Positions 46,640 through 58,360 of a stretch of DNA of 64,000 nucleotides are shown here, piece after piece. The DNA is from Phlebiopsis flavidoalba (Eukaryota > Basidiomycota > Agaricomycetes > Polyporales > Phanerochaetaceae), in contig JAOCPU010000014.1 of assembly GCA_035772785.1 (NCBI GenBank), positions 248,001 to 312,000 of the forward strand, given 5' to 3'. Position 1 is the stretch's first letter. Each line of letters begins with the position of its first letter. The translations under genes and the position numbers were made by a program. Below the pieces are notes generated by a model. That model was given only the letters and a program-made list of their open reading frames with translations. It ran no database searches and had not been told where the DNA came from.

Positions 46640-48087
46640 GGGAGTTATCGGCTCCGAAATGCAAGTAATAACCCCGACGACATCACACCAGCGGAGTTTA
46701 CAACCTCTCAGGCCAACCGTGAACCATCCTCATCATATGTCTTGTCCTCACATTACAAACCGCTCTCCATCCATTTCAAGTTGTCAGGATGCAATATCCG
46801 ACAACATTCAATCCACTCCGAGTCCATCTCGCCTCTATTCCCACCGCGCAGACATCTGGTTACGACGCCACAATCTCCTAGCCAGGTTCCGAGCCATGAC
46901 CTCAAGCCAGAGAGTAGAATGGAAAAGGACCAAGCGCAGAGAGAGGAACCACGCGCTACACTTTGAGAACCCGCTACACGATTTTGAAAGACATTCGAGC
47001 ATGCTCCGCGTGACAGCACGGTCTCTAGACAACTGTGGCCGATCCCAACCATTCGAAGGGGTCTCGCTCAAGTGCTCTCAACGGAAGCGAAAGTTAGCCA
47101 CGGTCGTTTGCGCAAGATAACACTTGCGATCAAGGTTCGTCAGGCTAGATCCATACTCTCGAATGTCGATCATGATCTGGATCTACTTTAGGAGCTCGAT
47201 GCACTCTTCCGCAGGTTACCATCGCCACTCAAGAAGGTTGCAGTCCCCGTCACCGGCGCAAGTACCCAAGTCAACGCCTCAATATCTCCTATACTTCACC
47301 ACCGCTTTCGATAAACACGCTCTCAGCTCATGCGCCCCGCGTCATCCGTTCTCTCGGTGTACCGCGCCACTCGCTCGTTGTGTTCTTCTTCAGCCTCGGC
47401 AATGGCACTCGATCCACTTCCCAATGCCACATTTCCTTTCTTCCCACTTACATCCGTCACCCAACACACCCTCCGGTTTCATGGCGGCTCCCTCACAACC
47501 TCATTCTAAAGTCCTCGATGCTACGCCACGCACAAGTGCATGTGCTCGCGTGCAGTCCGCACTGCTCCTAGACGTTCCAGCGTCGACTGCTGACCAGCAT
47601 GCCATCCAAGCCACGTCAATCGATCTAGAGGCTTTGGAGGCCAGTATCAACGAGATCGTCGCACACTCCCCTATGAGACCTCTCACAGAAGACTCGACAT
47701 GACGCCTTTCCCGTCACCGAGCACCTCCATCGACAGCGACACTACTCTTGTGTCGCCATCTACACCAGTCAAGGAGCAGTTGGGCTTGGGAAAATCCTCC
47801 GGGTGGAAAGCACTTTTCGAGAAGACTACTGTTGCGTTGTCCTCTTCCCTATCCGAGAAACCCACGACTGGCGAGGACCTCCCTGACTACGAGGAGTACG
47901 AGGAGGTCGACAATAAGCCCGCGCTGTTCGCACCCACAAGCCCGTCGCCACAAATGGTATTCCACAGCGATAGCAAGGATGCTGTGTGCAGTGCGATGAG
48001 CCCATTGCGAGTCCTCACGGATCGCGGATACCTACGTCCGAAGAGGTTGACAGGCTCTTGGATAATATCCTCTCCGACTTGTTGATT
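46640..48087 (+). CDS. Unassigned low-complexity protein
   Basis: A coding-like stretch on the plus strand whose open frame moves between frames, as in the other genes here. Successive pieces read RVEWKRTKRRERNHALHFEN (about 46910), VRQARSILNVDHDLDLL (about 47140), LDALFRRLPSPLKKVAVPVT (about 47200), MALDPLPNATFPFFPLTSVT (about 47400), AIQATSIDLEALEASINEIV (about 47600) and LGLGKSSGWKALFEKTTVAL (about 47785). An acidic segment EDLPDYEEYEEVDNKPALF follows. Ser/Pro/Thr-rich linkers suggest an intrinsically disordered regulatory protein. I recognise no domain. Both ends are approximate. Confidence 0.4.
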
Positions 48088-48458
48088 CCTGCCGAGATGC
48101 TGTGAGGCTGTCTCCGGACCTCGTGTCTGCGCCAAGTTTCCTGACCGACACTCCAGCTCTCGTGAAGACCCTTTCCTGCAGCATCTCCCGACGGTCCTTC
48201 GTACGGCATAGGGCTCTGTCGGACACTCTTTATTTGATGTTATCCTCATAACCGCCCGCAAGGACACTTAGTGTGACTCACCACCCGGGGAGGTACGGTA
48301 CTTGATATTGCAACCAGTTCATTATTCGTTATTTCTGCGTAGTCGGATTCAAGTTTTTCCACCACGCACTATCTACACATCATCATTGTATCCATACCAC
48401 CTGCATGATCGGACTTGTTTTTCAGTAGCAGCGTAATACTTCTGTAATGTAGAGTAAT
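48088..48458. other. Intergenic, no gene
   Basis: Convergent 3' flanks of the unassigned plus-strand gene and the F-box/LRR gene. I see no coding signal. Confidence 0.4.
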
Positions 48459-50196
48459 CTAGCAAGTGTCATTCACGTCTGCGAGTGAAGAGTCCGACGG
48501 TGAGCGCGCGCGAAGAGAGGATACAATAGAGGTTTGATCATGTTGACGCGGTGGTATGGTATTGAGAAGGATAGCACAATGATCGCATCGACAGCCCAAT
48601 ATCGGCCCTATGTGGCTTTGTATGGACTCCTCGAACGATATTTGGACACTCGCGAAGGGGGATCCCTCTTGGCTTCGGAGCCTCATCATTTCTGTGTGGA
48701 AAGGAAAAGGTCTGACGTGGATGAATTGCTTTGAGATTGATGTGAATGTAGATGACGCTGTTCGTGGACTTGCAAGACTTTCAGGCACGGAAGAAACGTA
48801 CACAACTCTTCCAAAGGTGTTTCCACCAATAGTTGGGTGACGTGTGGGCGTCGTACGGGAGCTCGTTGATAGTGAAAAGGCATCGTAGGTCAAGCGTAGC
48901 TCCTCTATGCAGGGCATACACTTGATGAGTCGGCCCAGACGTAACGCTGGGGTTGCGGTATGCTCGCTTATGAAAGCGGTGCGCACGCCGTTATAATGGT
49001 ATCTGCTCCAAGAAACTCGAAATCCAGGATTCACCGGGAAATAGCGTGGTGAAACGAGGGCTGTGGGGGAAAATTCACGGCTTTCCAGAGTGTGCATTGT
49101 CTTCGTCGGGTCCAAGAGGCAGAGGCTGTTGTTACCGAGCGTAAGGTTGACTCCGGCATCCGAGGTCGAGATGGAGATAGACTGTATGTCTTGGGGAGTC
49201 CCAAGTACAACCCCCTCCATTCAGCTTGGATAACAACTCTGGCACTAGAGAGGAAGCCCAAGTCTCTTCAACATCTGAGGGCAAGAGCTTGATAGACGCG
49301 GACGAGGGTATATGATATGGTGAAAGAGGAAAATAATGATAGCACTCTCTGTGCTCACGATGGAAATGTTTTTGATGTGGGTGAGTGTGATATAATGTTG
49401 TCGGGTCGGTATTACTTCGCTAACTATGTCTGAGAGAATCAGTGTTTCCAGAGCTTGCAGCGGTTCAAGGGCAGCGAGTAGCCTGTCTAAGGGACCGGGC
49501 AGAACCAGGCGCAATTTAAGATGACGAAGTCCAGGGTGAAGCATGTTGCGCACAGCTATACAGCTCACCCGTGTGCAAGACAGGTATGTCAAATTGGAAA
49601 ATGTCGTGTTTGGGAATAGAGTGATATCGGGCGAGAGGTCGAAGTCGTTATCGTTGTGATTTAGTTGGGAGTAGTTTGGCCAAAGCCGTAGCGTAAGGGA
49701 GCGAAGTGCGGTAGGGCCAGCTTGCAACATTTCATGATGTACCATTGGGTTAAACAGGTCACCAGACCAGCAACCAAACCGCGCCGTTGATATCCGAGGA
49801 AGATGTGTAACGATGAGCTTGAGTAACGCTGAAGCTTCGTCCCATCGCCCTGATCGACGATCTATTGATGATTCAAAGACGTGTACGGGTAGTGTCTTCG
49901 AGTGTTTGAACATATCTTGAACACATTCTAGCCGAGTTAGGCAAATGTAGGAGGATAACTTGGGGTCGTTCAAAAGCGATATCGCGCCACTTTCGGCAGA
50001 CATGGCGTAGCACGAGCCAGCAGTAAGGTCTTGGCAACCATACGTCGTCTTGCGGATGGCAGCAAACCATGATGATGTAGCAATAGAAGATCTCGGCCAG
50101 TAACTCTGGAGGTAGCCTTTCAATAGGGAACTCACATAGCCTATCTATTGAGCATATGAGGAGTTTTATCTTTGCAGAACAGACGAGTTGCTTCAT
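48459..50196 (-). CDS. F-box protein with LRR-like C-terminal region
   Basis: Substrate-recruiting F-box protein of the large Agaricomycete family. The F-box near the N-terminus reads IERLPPELLAEIFYCYIIM, then WLVLRHVCRKWRDIAFERPQ (about 49970-50140). The following 450 residues are LRR-like: ALRSLTLRLWPNYSQL, LPGPLDRLLAALEPLQALET, LGRLIKCMPCIEELRLTYDA. This is the least broken gene in the window, with one frame change before the F-box helix end and one near 49220-49245, and no clear intron. It is a different subfamily from copies A-C: it lacks the VTRRMA-like start and the basic AKRRKL segment. It lies between the unassigned gene and the GH10 relic B. Its substrate is unknown. Confidence 0.8.
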
Positions 50197-50439
50197 ACTA
50201 TAGGCGACGGGTCTCCGAAGACTCCCAAAATTGAGGTATAATACTCCTCAGTACGCTGCTGCTCAATTTTGAGATGTGAATCCTCTGTAGCGAGAATCAA
50301 TGCTGGAGGGAGCAGGGGACTGGCTTTCTTTTGAATAACCGACTACACAATCATGACGACTCGCTCCAGGAAGCTGAATTTCAAACCTCGTCAACATGTC
50401 ACAGTCGTAGGAAAGAACAAAGCATTACCCTATAGACAC

Positions 50440-51040
50440 TGTGGATGGCGGGTTTAAACTGAGAAGCGCAGCTGGGCGCTGCCTCGCCATCAGTTTGCAG
50501 AAGCGTCCATTTCAAGCGCCGAGTTCCCACACGTTTGCGCGTACTACCGGGGCGACTGCAGGGCTTGAAGCAATGAAGTAGGACTGCTCCCTTCGAGGCA
50601 GAGCCCATCTTCAAGATGCACCCGCTCGGTGTCAATGCTGCACTTGACTCGCTCTCATTTTCCGGCGTAGAGATTGAAACCTGGGCAGGTTGCTGCACGC
50701 CCGCGGGGTTGGGTAAGTCCATGTCACACGAAATGCGTGCACACTACTTACTCAACTCGCCTGCGTCGAAATCACATCCGTGTAATTTTGTCGTTGAACA
50801 GGAAGTTTGTCTGCCGCGGGCGTGCAAGGTCGCGTGGATGCTTGGTTCTGCCACCTGGCGCGACCGCCAACACACCGCGAGGTACCTCGTCTTGGCTGCG
50901 GGGGTCGTCCCTCTACAGCGGCGTGCTCGATGCTCTGTGCTTTGCGGCGGAAGATGAGTCCAGATGCGGCGCCCGCCGTGCGTCGGGTAGGCGGCTTGGT
51001 CTACGTGCGTGCCCTCGATAGTCCTCCGCGGTGCTAGTCG
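50440..51040 (-). pseudogene. GH10 xylanase N-terminal relic B
   Basis: On the minus strand, FNDK/NYTDVISTQ (about 50765-50795) is followed by an intron and then VSISTPENESESS (about 50645-50685). This is the same exon junction as in the intact GH10 gene (LFNDQNYTAVASKQ / FTPENE). Nucleotide similarity to relic A is high through the junction and intron (GATGTGATTTCGACGC, GTGTGCACGCATTT, GTGCATCTTGAAG). Downstream, where the catalytic barrel should be, only 250 bp remain before the F-box/LRR start at 50196, so the gene is truncated. No signal peptide is readable upstream. Confidence 0.5.
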
Positions 51041-51428
51041 GGAGGAGTGGTGCACCATACGTGCCCTGCCATGTCGGGCCAAGCGGTCTCCTTTCTGGCG
51101 GATCTGACGAGAGAAAGAGCTCGAGTATGTACCCAGCTCAATATCATGTTGGGCTTTGAGGATGACGACAAATGTGCCAGAGAGGTTCGGTTCGAGGCGT
51201 GCTGGTTCCTATCACGCTCTATATACAACACATATCCTTCACAAATCTACATATCCGCTAATTGAGAGTTTGCTGTAGGCGTTCAATATGGTAGAAGAGG
51301 TCGCCCGCGCGAATCACACCATTGTATTCTGGCCGTACGCACATCTTCCCTGCTTCGGCACTCGCTCGACATCGACGACAGGTTCTGTTGACAACCACGG
51401 CCGAATGATCATACTCTATTGTCACATC

Positions 51429-52225
51429 CTCAACTCCGTCCTCGATCGTAGTATTCAACTCAAGACAGCGGATTCCGGAACGATCGTTGTAGTTAGTATC
51501 TGTCCTCTGCAACGAGGGTCTTGAAGTAGGTGCGTTGATCAGATCCACTGTGAAGCAGGGTGAGGTCCCGAGCCTGTACATACTACTATGATACTATGGG
51601 CTAGCACTGAGTAGTGAGTATGCATGATATGACATGTCATGTCAACACTAGGTCCCAGTGATGGCGCCGTGGCGCGGCCCGCGCTAGTCCGAGAAAACTG
51701 GCCACCTCGGAGGGCCCGGGAGCGCCTGCTATTTAAGGTACGTTGGTGGTTACACCGATCTTGTCTTGAACCAAGTCACATATATCTGCTCCCGTGATCT
51801 GTCTTGCCTTGTAGAACCTAGACATACACCTTTTACCAAGTCTTCGTCAACATGCCGGCCGTCACCAGACGAATGGCCCCGTCCGAGTCGCAGGCCGTCC
51901 CTCAGGAACCCGAAGTGGCACATCCTGGCCTCGAGGTAGGCATTCAACATGCCAATTTCGTTGCAGATATTCTAAAACCATTCTCTGGAACTGTAGGATA
52001 CTCACGTAGAGACGGACACAGATCTTGATACAGGGCCGAAGCCTGCTAAGCGACGAAAGCTGGACCATGGCATCGGAGAGGCCAGCGCGTCGGGTCAACA
52101 TATGTCTGCACGCCTTACCGTCGCGAAGAATGCGAAAACAAATGGTGATGTTACGACATCCTCGTGAGATCCATGCTTCACATACCATCCCATCAACGCT
52201 CACAAGTAGAACTGATTAGAAGTAC
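51429..52225 (+). repeat. Inverted segmental duplication, copy B (partner at 27800-28690)
   Basis: Matches copy A on the opposite strand in many long blocks covering the promoter, start and first exons of the F-box gene. Copy A contains extra G runs and small insertions. The ends fade rather than stop abruptly, so no terminal repeats mark it as a transposon. Confidence 0.85.
51655..51720 (+). promoter_or_regulatory. Conserved F-box promoter box, copy B
   Basis: Reads CAGTGATGGCGCC, GTGGCGCGGCCC, then CTGGCCACCTCGGAGGGC, about 130-200 bp upstream of the ATG at 51852. A TATTTAAGG word follows at 51730 and could be the TATA element. A CATG-rich palindromic stretch, GACATGTCATGTC, lies just upstream at about 51631. 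Confidence 0.6.
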
Positions 52226-53520
52226 CGTTACGTCTTTCCCGAAGTGCCACAGCCTGGGTCGAAGGGCAAGAAAACACAGCCGTCAACGAGCGTGGGCCAA
52301 TCTATCAACTACCACTTGAGATCGTAGGCGAAATCTTGTCGCATTTTCTCGGGGACCAGCGCACTCTGAGGACCTGCTCGTTGGTCTGTCGCTTCTGGAA
52401 GCTGGAAGCTCAACGCCTTCTTTTCCGCAAGCTGGTATTGCCGGTTTTTGGCCACCGTGATCCATTCTCGACTCTGGCACCCAAATCTCTCTTCAAATAC
52501 ACACAAGAGCTCGAAACTGAAACATATGAGATTTGATATACTGCGGTACTTACACCTTCTGGAACCCTTCGAAGCACTTCAAGACCTCAAATTTTCTGGT
52601 TTGCCTGTGTGAGGAGTGACGCGGAACAGTGTGGTCAAGCCTACACTCTATACCTTTTCTTTATCGACTCGAAAGCTACGAAAAATCAACTTCGACGGAA
52701 ACCTGATGTCTCGGTCAGAGCTAGCCTTGGCCATCAGGCTTTTTGCAAGCCGATTCGGTCTATTTGACGGGTATAGAACTTAGGCATATTGACCTGGCCG
52801 TGGAGAATCAGCCAATCTTTGAGGACGACATTAACTTGCAAACATCTCGTCCTCCAACTCGGATCGTACGATCGTTACGGTCCTCACGTTTCGTCAATTG
52901 TCGACGTCCTGCTGAGGTCACGCCTCGTGTGTGGATTACCTACTCTGCGATTTTCACTCAGACCTCAGAAGAAGTGCCTTGCATCCAACCATTACTTGCA
53001 CGACTAGGCCAGAGCTCGGATTTCACAATTCTGCACCTGATGTGTTTTCCGTTATGGAGGAGCTGAAGGTGAGTTGTTCCGGCGCCCTTATAACCTAACG
53101 GCACTCTGAGACTTTGTTGGATTTAGAAGACGGTGGCTCCGGTGTCCGATTTATCGACGATCAGTGTGGACTTACACGCCCTCAAGATCGAGATCAATCA
53201 TCCTGAAGATACTGCAAGCCTTTGTCAAGGCGATGATCGACGAAGTGTTACGCGCCCGCTTCCGGTCGAAATACGTCCACCACCTTCGGCGTGCGGTTTG
53301 GCGTACCTCGATGGGATCTTGAGCACATCGGTGCTTGGGACTCAGAACTGTCTGTCTGCTTACCCCTACCATCGTACAAACGTTTGAAGGAATCAGGTTC
53401 AGAGTCGTGTCCGGCATGACGTTCAATGAGCCAATCCTCTACGACGATGATACAGACTGGGAATTTGAGGAGACCTATGGCATAGATCGGAACCTTACCC
53501 AGAGGATGAACAAGAAATAG
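51852..53520 (+). CDS. F-box protein, copy B of the local family
   Basis: Best-preserved member of the trio with copies A and C. It starts MPAVTRRMAPSESQAVPQEP. A basic nuclear-type segment AKRRKLDHGIGEAS lies at about 52040-52085. The F-box is IYQLPLEIVGEILSHFLGDQ followed by LRTCSLVCRFWKLEAQRLLF (about 52300-52430). LRR-like pieces follow: YIRHLHLLEPFEALQDLKF and STRKLRKINFDGNLMSRSEL. The end is WEFEETYGIDRNLTQRMNKK with TAG at 53518-53520. The F-box should bind SKP1. The C-terminus would choose the ubiquitylation target, which is unknown. Short introns and several frame changes are present. It is divergent from GH10 relic B, the same arrangement as copies A and C. Confidence 0.75.
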
Positions 53521-54000
53521 TAGCGCGAGCGCTGCCTGTATCGCGAGCCATGGGACTGCTCAATTGGGAGCAATGGTCTTGAGCACAACAAAGCGCGGGC
53601 TAGAATATCTATGAATCATCTTGTTGCTGGATTAAACATTTGTTGATCTTCAATGCATTCAATTTTATAATGATTATCATGAATGACTCGGATGTGATTC
53701 GGTCTATCAGAGGCTCCCATTCTCTGGTAGTGTCGGATAATTGTATGATTTTGCACACTTTCATCTTGTGATTCCTGTCGGTTGTGCCGGACCGCCAGGG
53801 GTACGCCAGGGTACTTACCTCGAAGCGAGCGCTACTAATTTTCGAACCATCCGTCGCTCCTTGTCTTGTACCATATCCCATTGCTTCAATTGACTCTCTC
53901 GGCTCGCACGATTCAAAGTAAACCATGACATCCATGTGCAGGAAATGAAGGCCTACGACGCCCATAACGTGCCTATCGGGACATCGTTCGCTCACCCCAT

Positions 54001-55422
54001 CTAGGGGCTGCGTGAGGCTTTCCCTCGAAATGCATCCGCGATCGCATAGCATAGTAACGCACGGCTTGGGCTGCTTCTCGGCCATGGCATCCCATGGGAG
54101 TACTCGGACCCTCGCCATTTGGGATCCAGGAGTGATCGTCAGAGACACGCCCCACACGCTCTGCACGCAACACACGGAGACATCGTCAGCTACACTCTCC
54201 CCAAGCTACAAACAGAGTAAAAAACGCACGACGCTCACGCACCGGCGCGTGCTCACAGGTACACGCGTGCACGACGGTCCAGTAGTCTGCGGCCTGTCGC
54301 GCAAGTGCAGTCGCGTTTTTGCGGGCCCACGGAGGTTGATGTCGAGCTCTGTGATCGCGACGTCGGCGAGCCCTAGAGCGGCAAAAGCGTACACTGGAGG
54401 TTTGCGCCGAGGTCTGTCGGGATCTGGCGGGCCGAGGGTAAAGTGGCAATTGGAATCCGATTGCGTCGACGGGCACGCCGTCGGCGAGGAAGCCTTTTAC
54501 GACGGCCATAGAGCGCGTCAGATTTGCTGTTGATGCCCTCGATTCCGTAGTCGTTGATGCTGGGATGAGGTCAGTATGTAGCTTTTAAAGAATGAGTGGA
54601 AAGCTTACTAGAGTTTAGGCTGTTTGTCGACCGCCCGTGCGTACGTCAGGGCCTTGGGCATAGCATCCTCGCCAAATTTTTGAGTCCATATATTATCCTT
54701 GAAGGTCTCGTTAGGTGTGTTGTCCGAGATCATCTCGTTCTGCACATACCTAGTCAGTAACGCACGCCACAGCACCGATGATGACGGAGGAAACTTACGA
54801 TGACATCCCAGGGCGTAGTATCTTTCCACGGTAATGGTCCATGACCGTGGTGATGTGGTTCTTCAGGGCCTTGTCTAACTCGGTTGCCGTCAAAGACGTG
54901 TTCACCCACGCGGGAAGCTGGTTTTGCCTGGTGTGTCTTTCATTCAAAACGCATACTTTCAACCTCTACTGAATGCGACGCACCACATAAAGTTGTGCCC
55001 CCGCATCTTCGCGTTTACGCTCTCTTCGCGAAGCGCACAATCTCATCCGCAGGTCCAAAATCAAATGTATCCGGCCCAGGCTCGATGCTCTCCCACTTCA
55101 CTGCCGCGCACAGTCAGTCACCTTCCACGCTCGCGCTCATCAACAGACTCACTCTCATTCTCCGGTGTAAAGATCGAGAACTAGCAGCCCGCACGTGCCG
55201 GTTGAGTCAGTCGCTGACACAGACTGGCCCGTGACCCTCTTACCTGCTTCGAGGCGACGGCTGTGTAGTTCTGGTCGTTGAACAGCCACATCGTATTCGC
55301 TGCGGCGGCGCCGAAGAAGCGCGGCTGCGCGAGCTCACGCAAGATGATGGGCCGTGTGTTCTCGGTGCGCCGGCTGCAAGGGGCAGCAGCACCAATACGC
55401 GGGCGAGTGTGTCGTACTTCAT
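54001..55422 (-). CDS. Secreted GH10 endo-1,4-beta-xylanase
   Basis: Extracellular xylanase acting on plant xylan by a retaining mechanism. A signal peptide starts MKYDTLARVLVLLPLAAGAP at 55422. The mature part has PRFFGAAAANTMWLFNDQ, NYTAVASKQ, then FSIFTPENE-intron-MKWESIEPGPDTFDFGP, MRGHNFMWC, LKNHITTVMDHYRGK, WDVI-intron-NEMISDN with the acid/base Glu (codon at 54734-54736), DNIWTQKFGEDAMPKALTYA, VKGFLADGVPVDAIGFQ, VAITELDIN with the nucleophile Glu (codon at 54347-54349), and SWIPNGEGPSTPM. It ends YYAIADAFRGKASRSP with TAG at 54001-54003. Both catalytic residues and the whole barrel are present. About four introns and several frame changes occur. No carbohydrate-binding module is seen. 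It is divergent from F-box copy C, and two N-terminal relics elsewhere pair with F-box copies A and B. Confidence 0.85.
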
Positions 55423-55849
55423 CGCTGGAGCCTGGAGGCTTGTCTTGCTTGGTGAGCTGTGAGCCATTTATGAGGCCCGCTGCGACCCTTCGTGCGGAAG
55501 ATTGGTTTAGACGTGGGCCGTCGTGCGCTGGGCTGCCTGGTCAAGTGTGCGGGGTGCGTGACTCATGAAATTCAGTCGCGAGACGGATGGCAGAAGCGGT
55601 TCCATGATGTGTGCCTCTTGCTGACAAGTGCAGGCTCGGGCCCTTTTGCTGCCATTTCCTTGATATGCATGTCGAGAGGATCGAAAGTCAGTATGGAGCC
55701 TAATTATCGAGCTGCTAGTATAATTATACAACTTGATATGCTCTACTTTTTTTCTCTTAATCTTTCTAGCCCACTACATTTGCACCGGTAAAATCTTGAC
55801 GATTCTACCAATTCACATTCTCAGATGGGAATAAAGCCCCTCCGTGCGA

Positions 55850-55879
55850 CCGACGCTGTCTTATACGTTTAAGCGTCGG
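55850..55879. other. Perfect 8-bp hairpin
   Basis: CCGACGCT (55850-55857) pairs with AGCGTCGG (55872-55879) around a 14-base loop, followed by GGGATTCGATTCCC. This resembles part of a tRNA but no full cloverleaf can be drawn, so it may be a tRNA fragment or chance. Confidence 0.35.
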
Positions 55880-56340
55880 GATTCGATTCCCAAAGATCGA
55901 GTATTCTCGATCCTATCCTCCGCATGGCGTTGTGTCAATCATTCAATAGCATGGTCTGGTGACCATGAACTCGCGTCTTCATAGACATTCTGTACTTAGC
56001 AGCTAAAGGAATCGGAAAATTATCTGTTTATTTTGCATTTTTGCATTCACGAGAGACCGCTTGACGCGAACACTCGTGATTTCCGTGTACTTGAGACGAG
56101 CTCTAAGTAGTGCTCATATCAATAATTGGCCACCGCAATCACTGTACTGAAATATCAACGCGGCGTTTCGGTATGGGGGGAGGATAATTTTTTCAGAAAG
56201 AGACGTGGAAGGACTCGTTTTGTACCTTACGTCTCCCAAGAACGAATCGTTTGGATTGACCACAGCCAAGTAGTTTATTATTTAGTAGCTTTTGCAATGA
56301 GTTTCAATTACGGGCTCAAGATGAGTTGCCGACGTGCCGA

Positions 56341-56400
56341 TGCGCGTCGTGGCGCGGCCCTCACACCGGTCCAGCAAATCGGCCACCTCAAAGCGGGCGC
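56341..56400 (+). promoter_or_regulatory. Conserved F-box promoter box, copy C
   Basis: Reads CGTGGCGCGGCCC, then ATCGGCCACCTCAAAGCGGG, about 120-180 bp upstream of the ATG at 56523. It is diverged from boxes A and B between the two parts but has the same parts in the same order and spacing. Confidence 0.55.
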
Positions 56401-56522
56401 TTTACTGTGCCCTGAGTTCGGCCCCATCATCGCGGTCGCGGCTTGTTCCCTACCACGACTCACCTAGCTCAGGCCACATCAGAGCCATTAGCATATCTTT
56501 CCATAGTTCGACACTTATCGCC

Positions 56523-58360
56523 ATGCCTATTGTCACCAGACGGATGGCTAAAGCGCAAGCCGATGACGAGGCGCCCCAACCTCCAAACCAGGTGAGCCTT
56601 ATGAGCGTGCTGCCGGTGTGGCGTCATATCTCAGTACTTGTATTATTACTTGAAGGCCGTTCAACCAGAAACGGCTCAATCACAGCAGCCCCGAGTGTCC
56701 AAACAATCCAGCCGCCAAAAGTCCACCCGTACGAGAGTCAAACCTAGTGGTTGCTCAGAGAGCAAGTCTGTACAGTCTACATCCGAGACGAAGACCCGCA
56801 CCCAACCGACGAAGAAATCGTCCGCGTGAGCTTCACCGTCGATAAATACTACAGTCATGCTAACGGTAAAGTTTATTCAGGAAGAGTGTCGCGTCTTCCC
56901 GCTTAGCGAAGCAGTCGAAGGGCGTAGACGTAATCACCACTCGGGATGGGCCTATTACTCGACTGCCATTGGACCTCCTCTCCATGGTCTTGTCAGAGTT
57001 AGCTGATGAGCGTGACTCGTTGAAGGCTTGCACACTTGTCTGTCGCTTTTGGACGCCCGAAGCCCAACGACTGCTCTACCGCAGGCTTTACTCATCCGGC
57101 ATACAGGGCACTCCTTTGGAGCCACATTCCCAAAGGCGCCCCAATACTTGGTTCAGCACACTCAGCAAATCCAGCTGAAAGGCCAGTCTCTTGATCTGCT
57201 GCAGGTTTTGAAGTGGCGCTGTGCTGGAGTGCTTCACGGGATTACGGACCCTTCATTTCCGCAGCTGCATATGGAAGAGCACGAAGGAGGAACGCAGCAA
57301 AATCCGAACCACTTCTCCTTCTAAAGTTTACAAGATTTGAAGATGCTCGACATGTATCATGACTACACATCGACTTCGACAGACCTTGTTTTGATCGTTA
57401 GGGCTCCTGCAAGCTGAGATGATCCACTTGACGCAGGCTCAGAGATTGGGGTTTTCCGACTCGATCTTGAAGAACAACAGGGCTACGAAGACGACGTCTC
57501 ATGCCGGCTCCATCGATATATAGGCATCTGACCCACTTTCCTGATGTCATTGATGTCATCCAAAAGGCGCGGGCTCAAATGCAAGTACTTGGCGATACAA
57601 TCTGAGCGTGAATCCGACGGGAGTTACCCTTCTCTGCACACGGCGGCCGCCGCCATTGCACGACTGGGGCACGAGCCCTGAATTTACCGTTTTACACCTG
57701 ATTTCTCGCCAATTACACGAAGGGGCCCGAAGGTGATGTTTTCCATACGACGCGGGATTTACTTAACGGTTCACACAATGCTATCTACATTCTTCGGGTA
57801 TTGTAGATGGCAGCTCTGTCGGTCTGAATATAGGGACCCTTCCCGCACTTAATAACCTCAAACTCGAAATCCCACGATCCTCGAAACACAGTGGCCTCTT
57901 CTCAAAGTCCTATGCTCGATGAAGTTCTATGCGCCACCAGCTCGAAAAAGGCGCCTGTGCTTAAGGGTGCAGCTCGGTAGCTCCCCATGGCTAGACATCA
58001 GCCTCAAGCACCGCTAGACACTCTGGGGACCCCGAGAAGTTGTACCCAGCGCTGAACTGGAAGCAAGAGAACAAGTGATACGTCATCCAAAAATGACGCG
58101 TATCCTCACGATCAAACTGAGGTTGGTGATAGCTGAGCGAGACGATTTCTCGTGTGTGCGCGTCTACCGCGGTGGGAGGAATTGAGGATCTTAGTCGAGA
58201 CGCCCAAGTACAGGAACATCCGAGTCGTCAGGAAACCGTGGCTTGATGGTTACTGAAAGAATGGCTATCACGTAACGACATTATCGCCCGCGCACAAGAA
58301 GAGCTGAGACACAGGCACACAGACAGTACATCAATGGCTACGATGACCGCGTAAGCCTAA
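56523..58360 (+). CDS. F-box protein, copy C of the local family
   Basis: Third paralogue. It starts MPIVTRRMAKAQADDEAPQP, close to the copy B start. A Ser/Lys/Arg-rich linker (KQSSRQKSTRTRVKPS) follows. The F-box reads LPLDLLSMVLSEL, then LKACTLVCRFWTPEAQRLLY (about 56960-57080). Downstream pieces in alternating frames are FPDVIDVIQKARAQMQVLGD, PEFTVLHLISRQLHEGA and LNIGTLPALNNLKLEI, resembling the C-terminus of copy B. Later stretches are broken by several stops, and the end is approximate (about 58360). It is more diverged from A and B than they are from each other. It is divergent from the intact GH10 gene. Confidence 0.65.

Larger units (their letters stand above)
55423..56522. promoter_or_regulatory. 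Intergenic between GH10 xylanase and F-box copy C
   Basis: A 1.1-kb divergent spacer. It contains an AT-rich part (about 55690-55790), a strong hairpin (55850-55879) and, near its right end, the conserved F-box promoter box. No protein-coding signal is trusted here. Confidence 0.45.

Noticed and set aside
55836..55895. tRNA-like GGGATTCGATTCCC next to a hairpin
   Set aside because: The T loop is one base short and no acceptor, D and anticodon arms can be paired into a cloverleaf.
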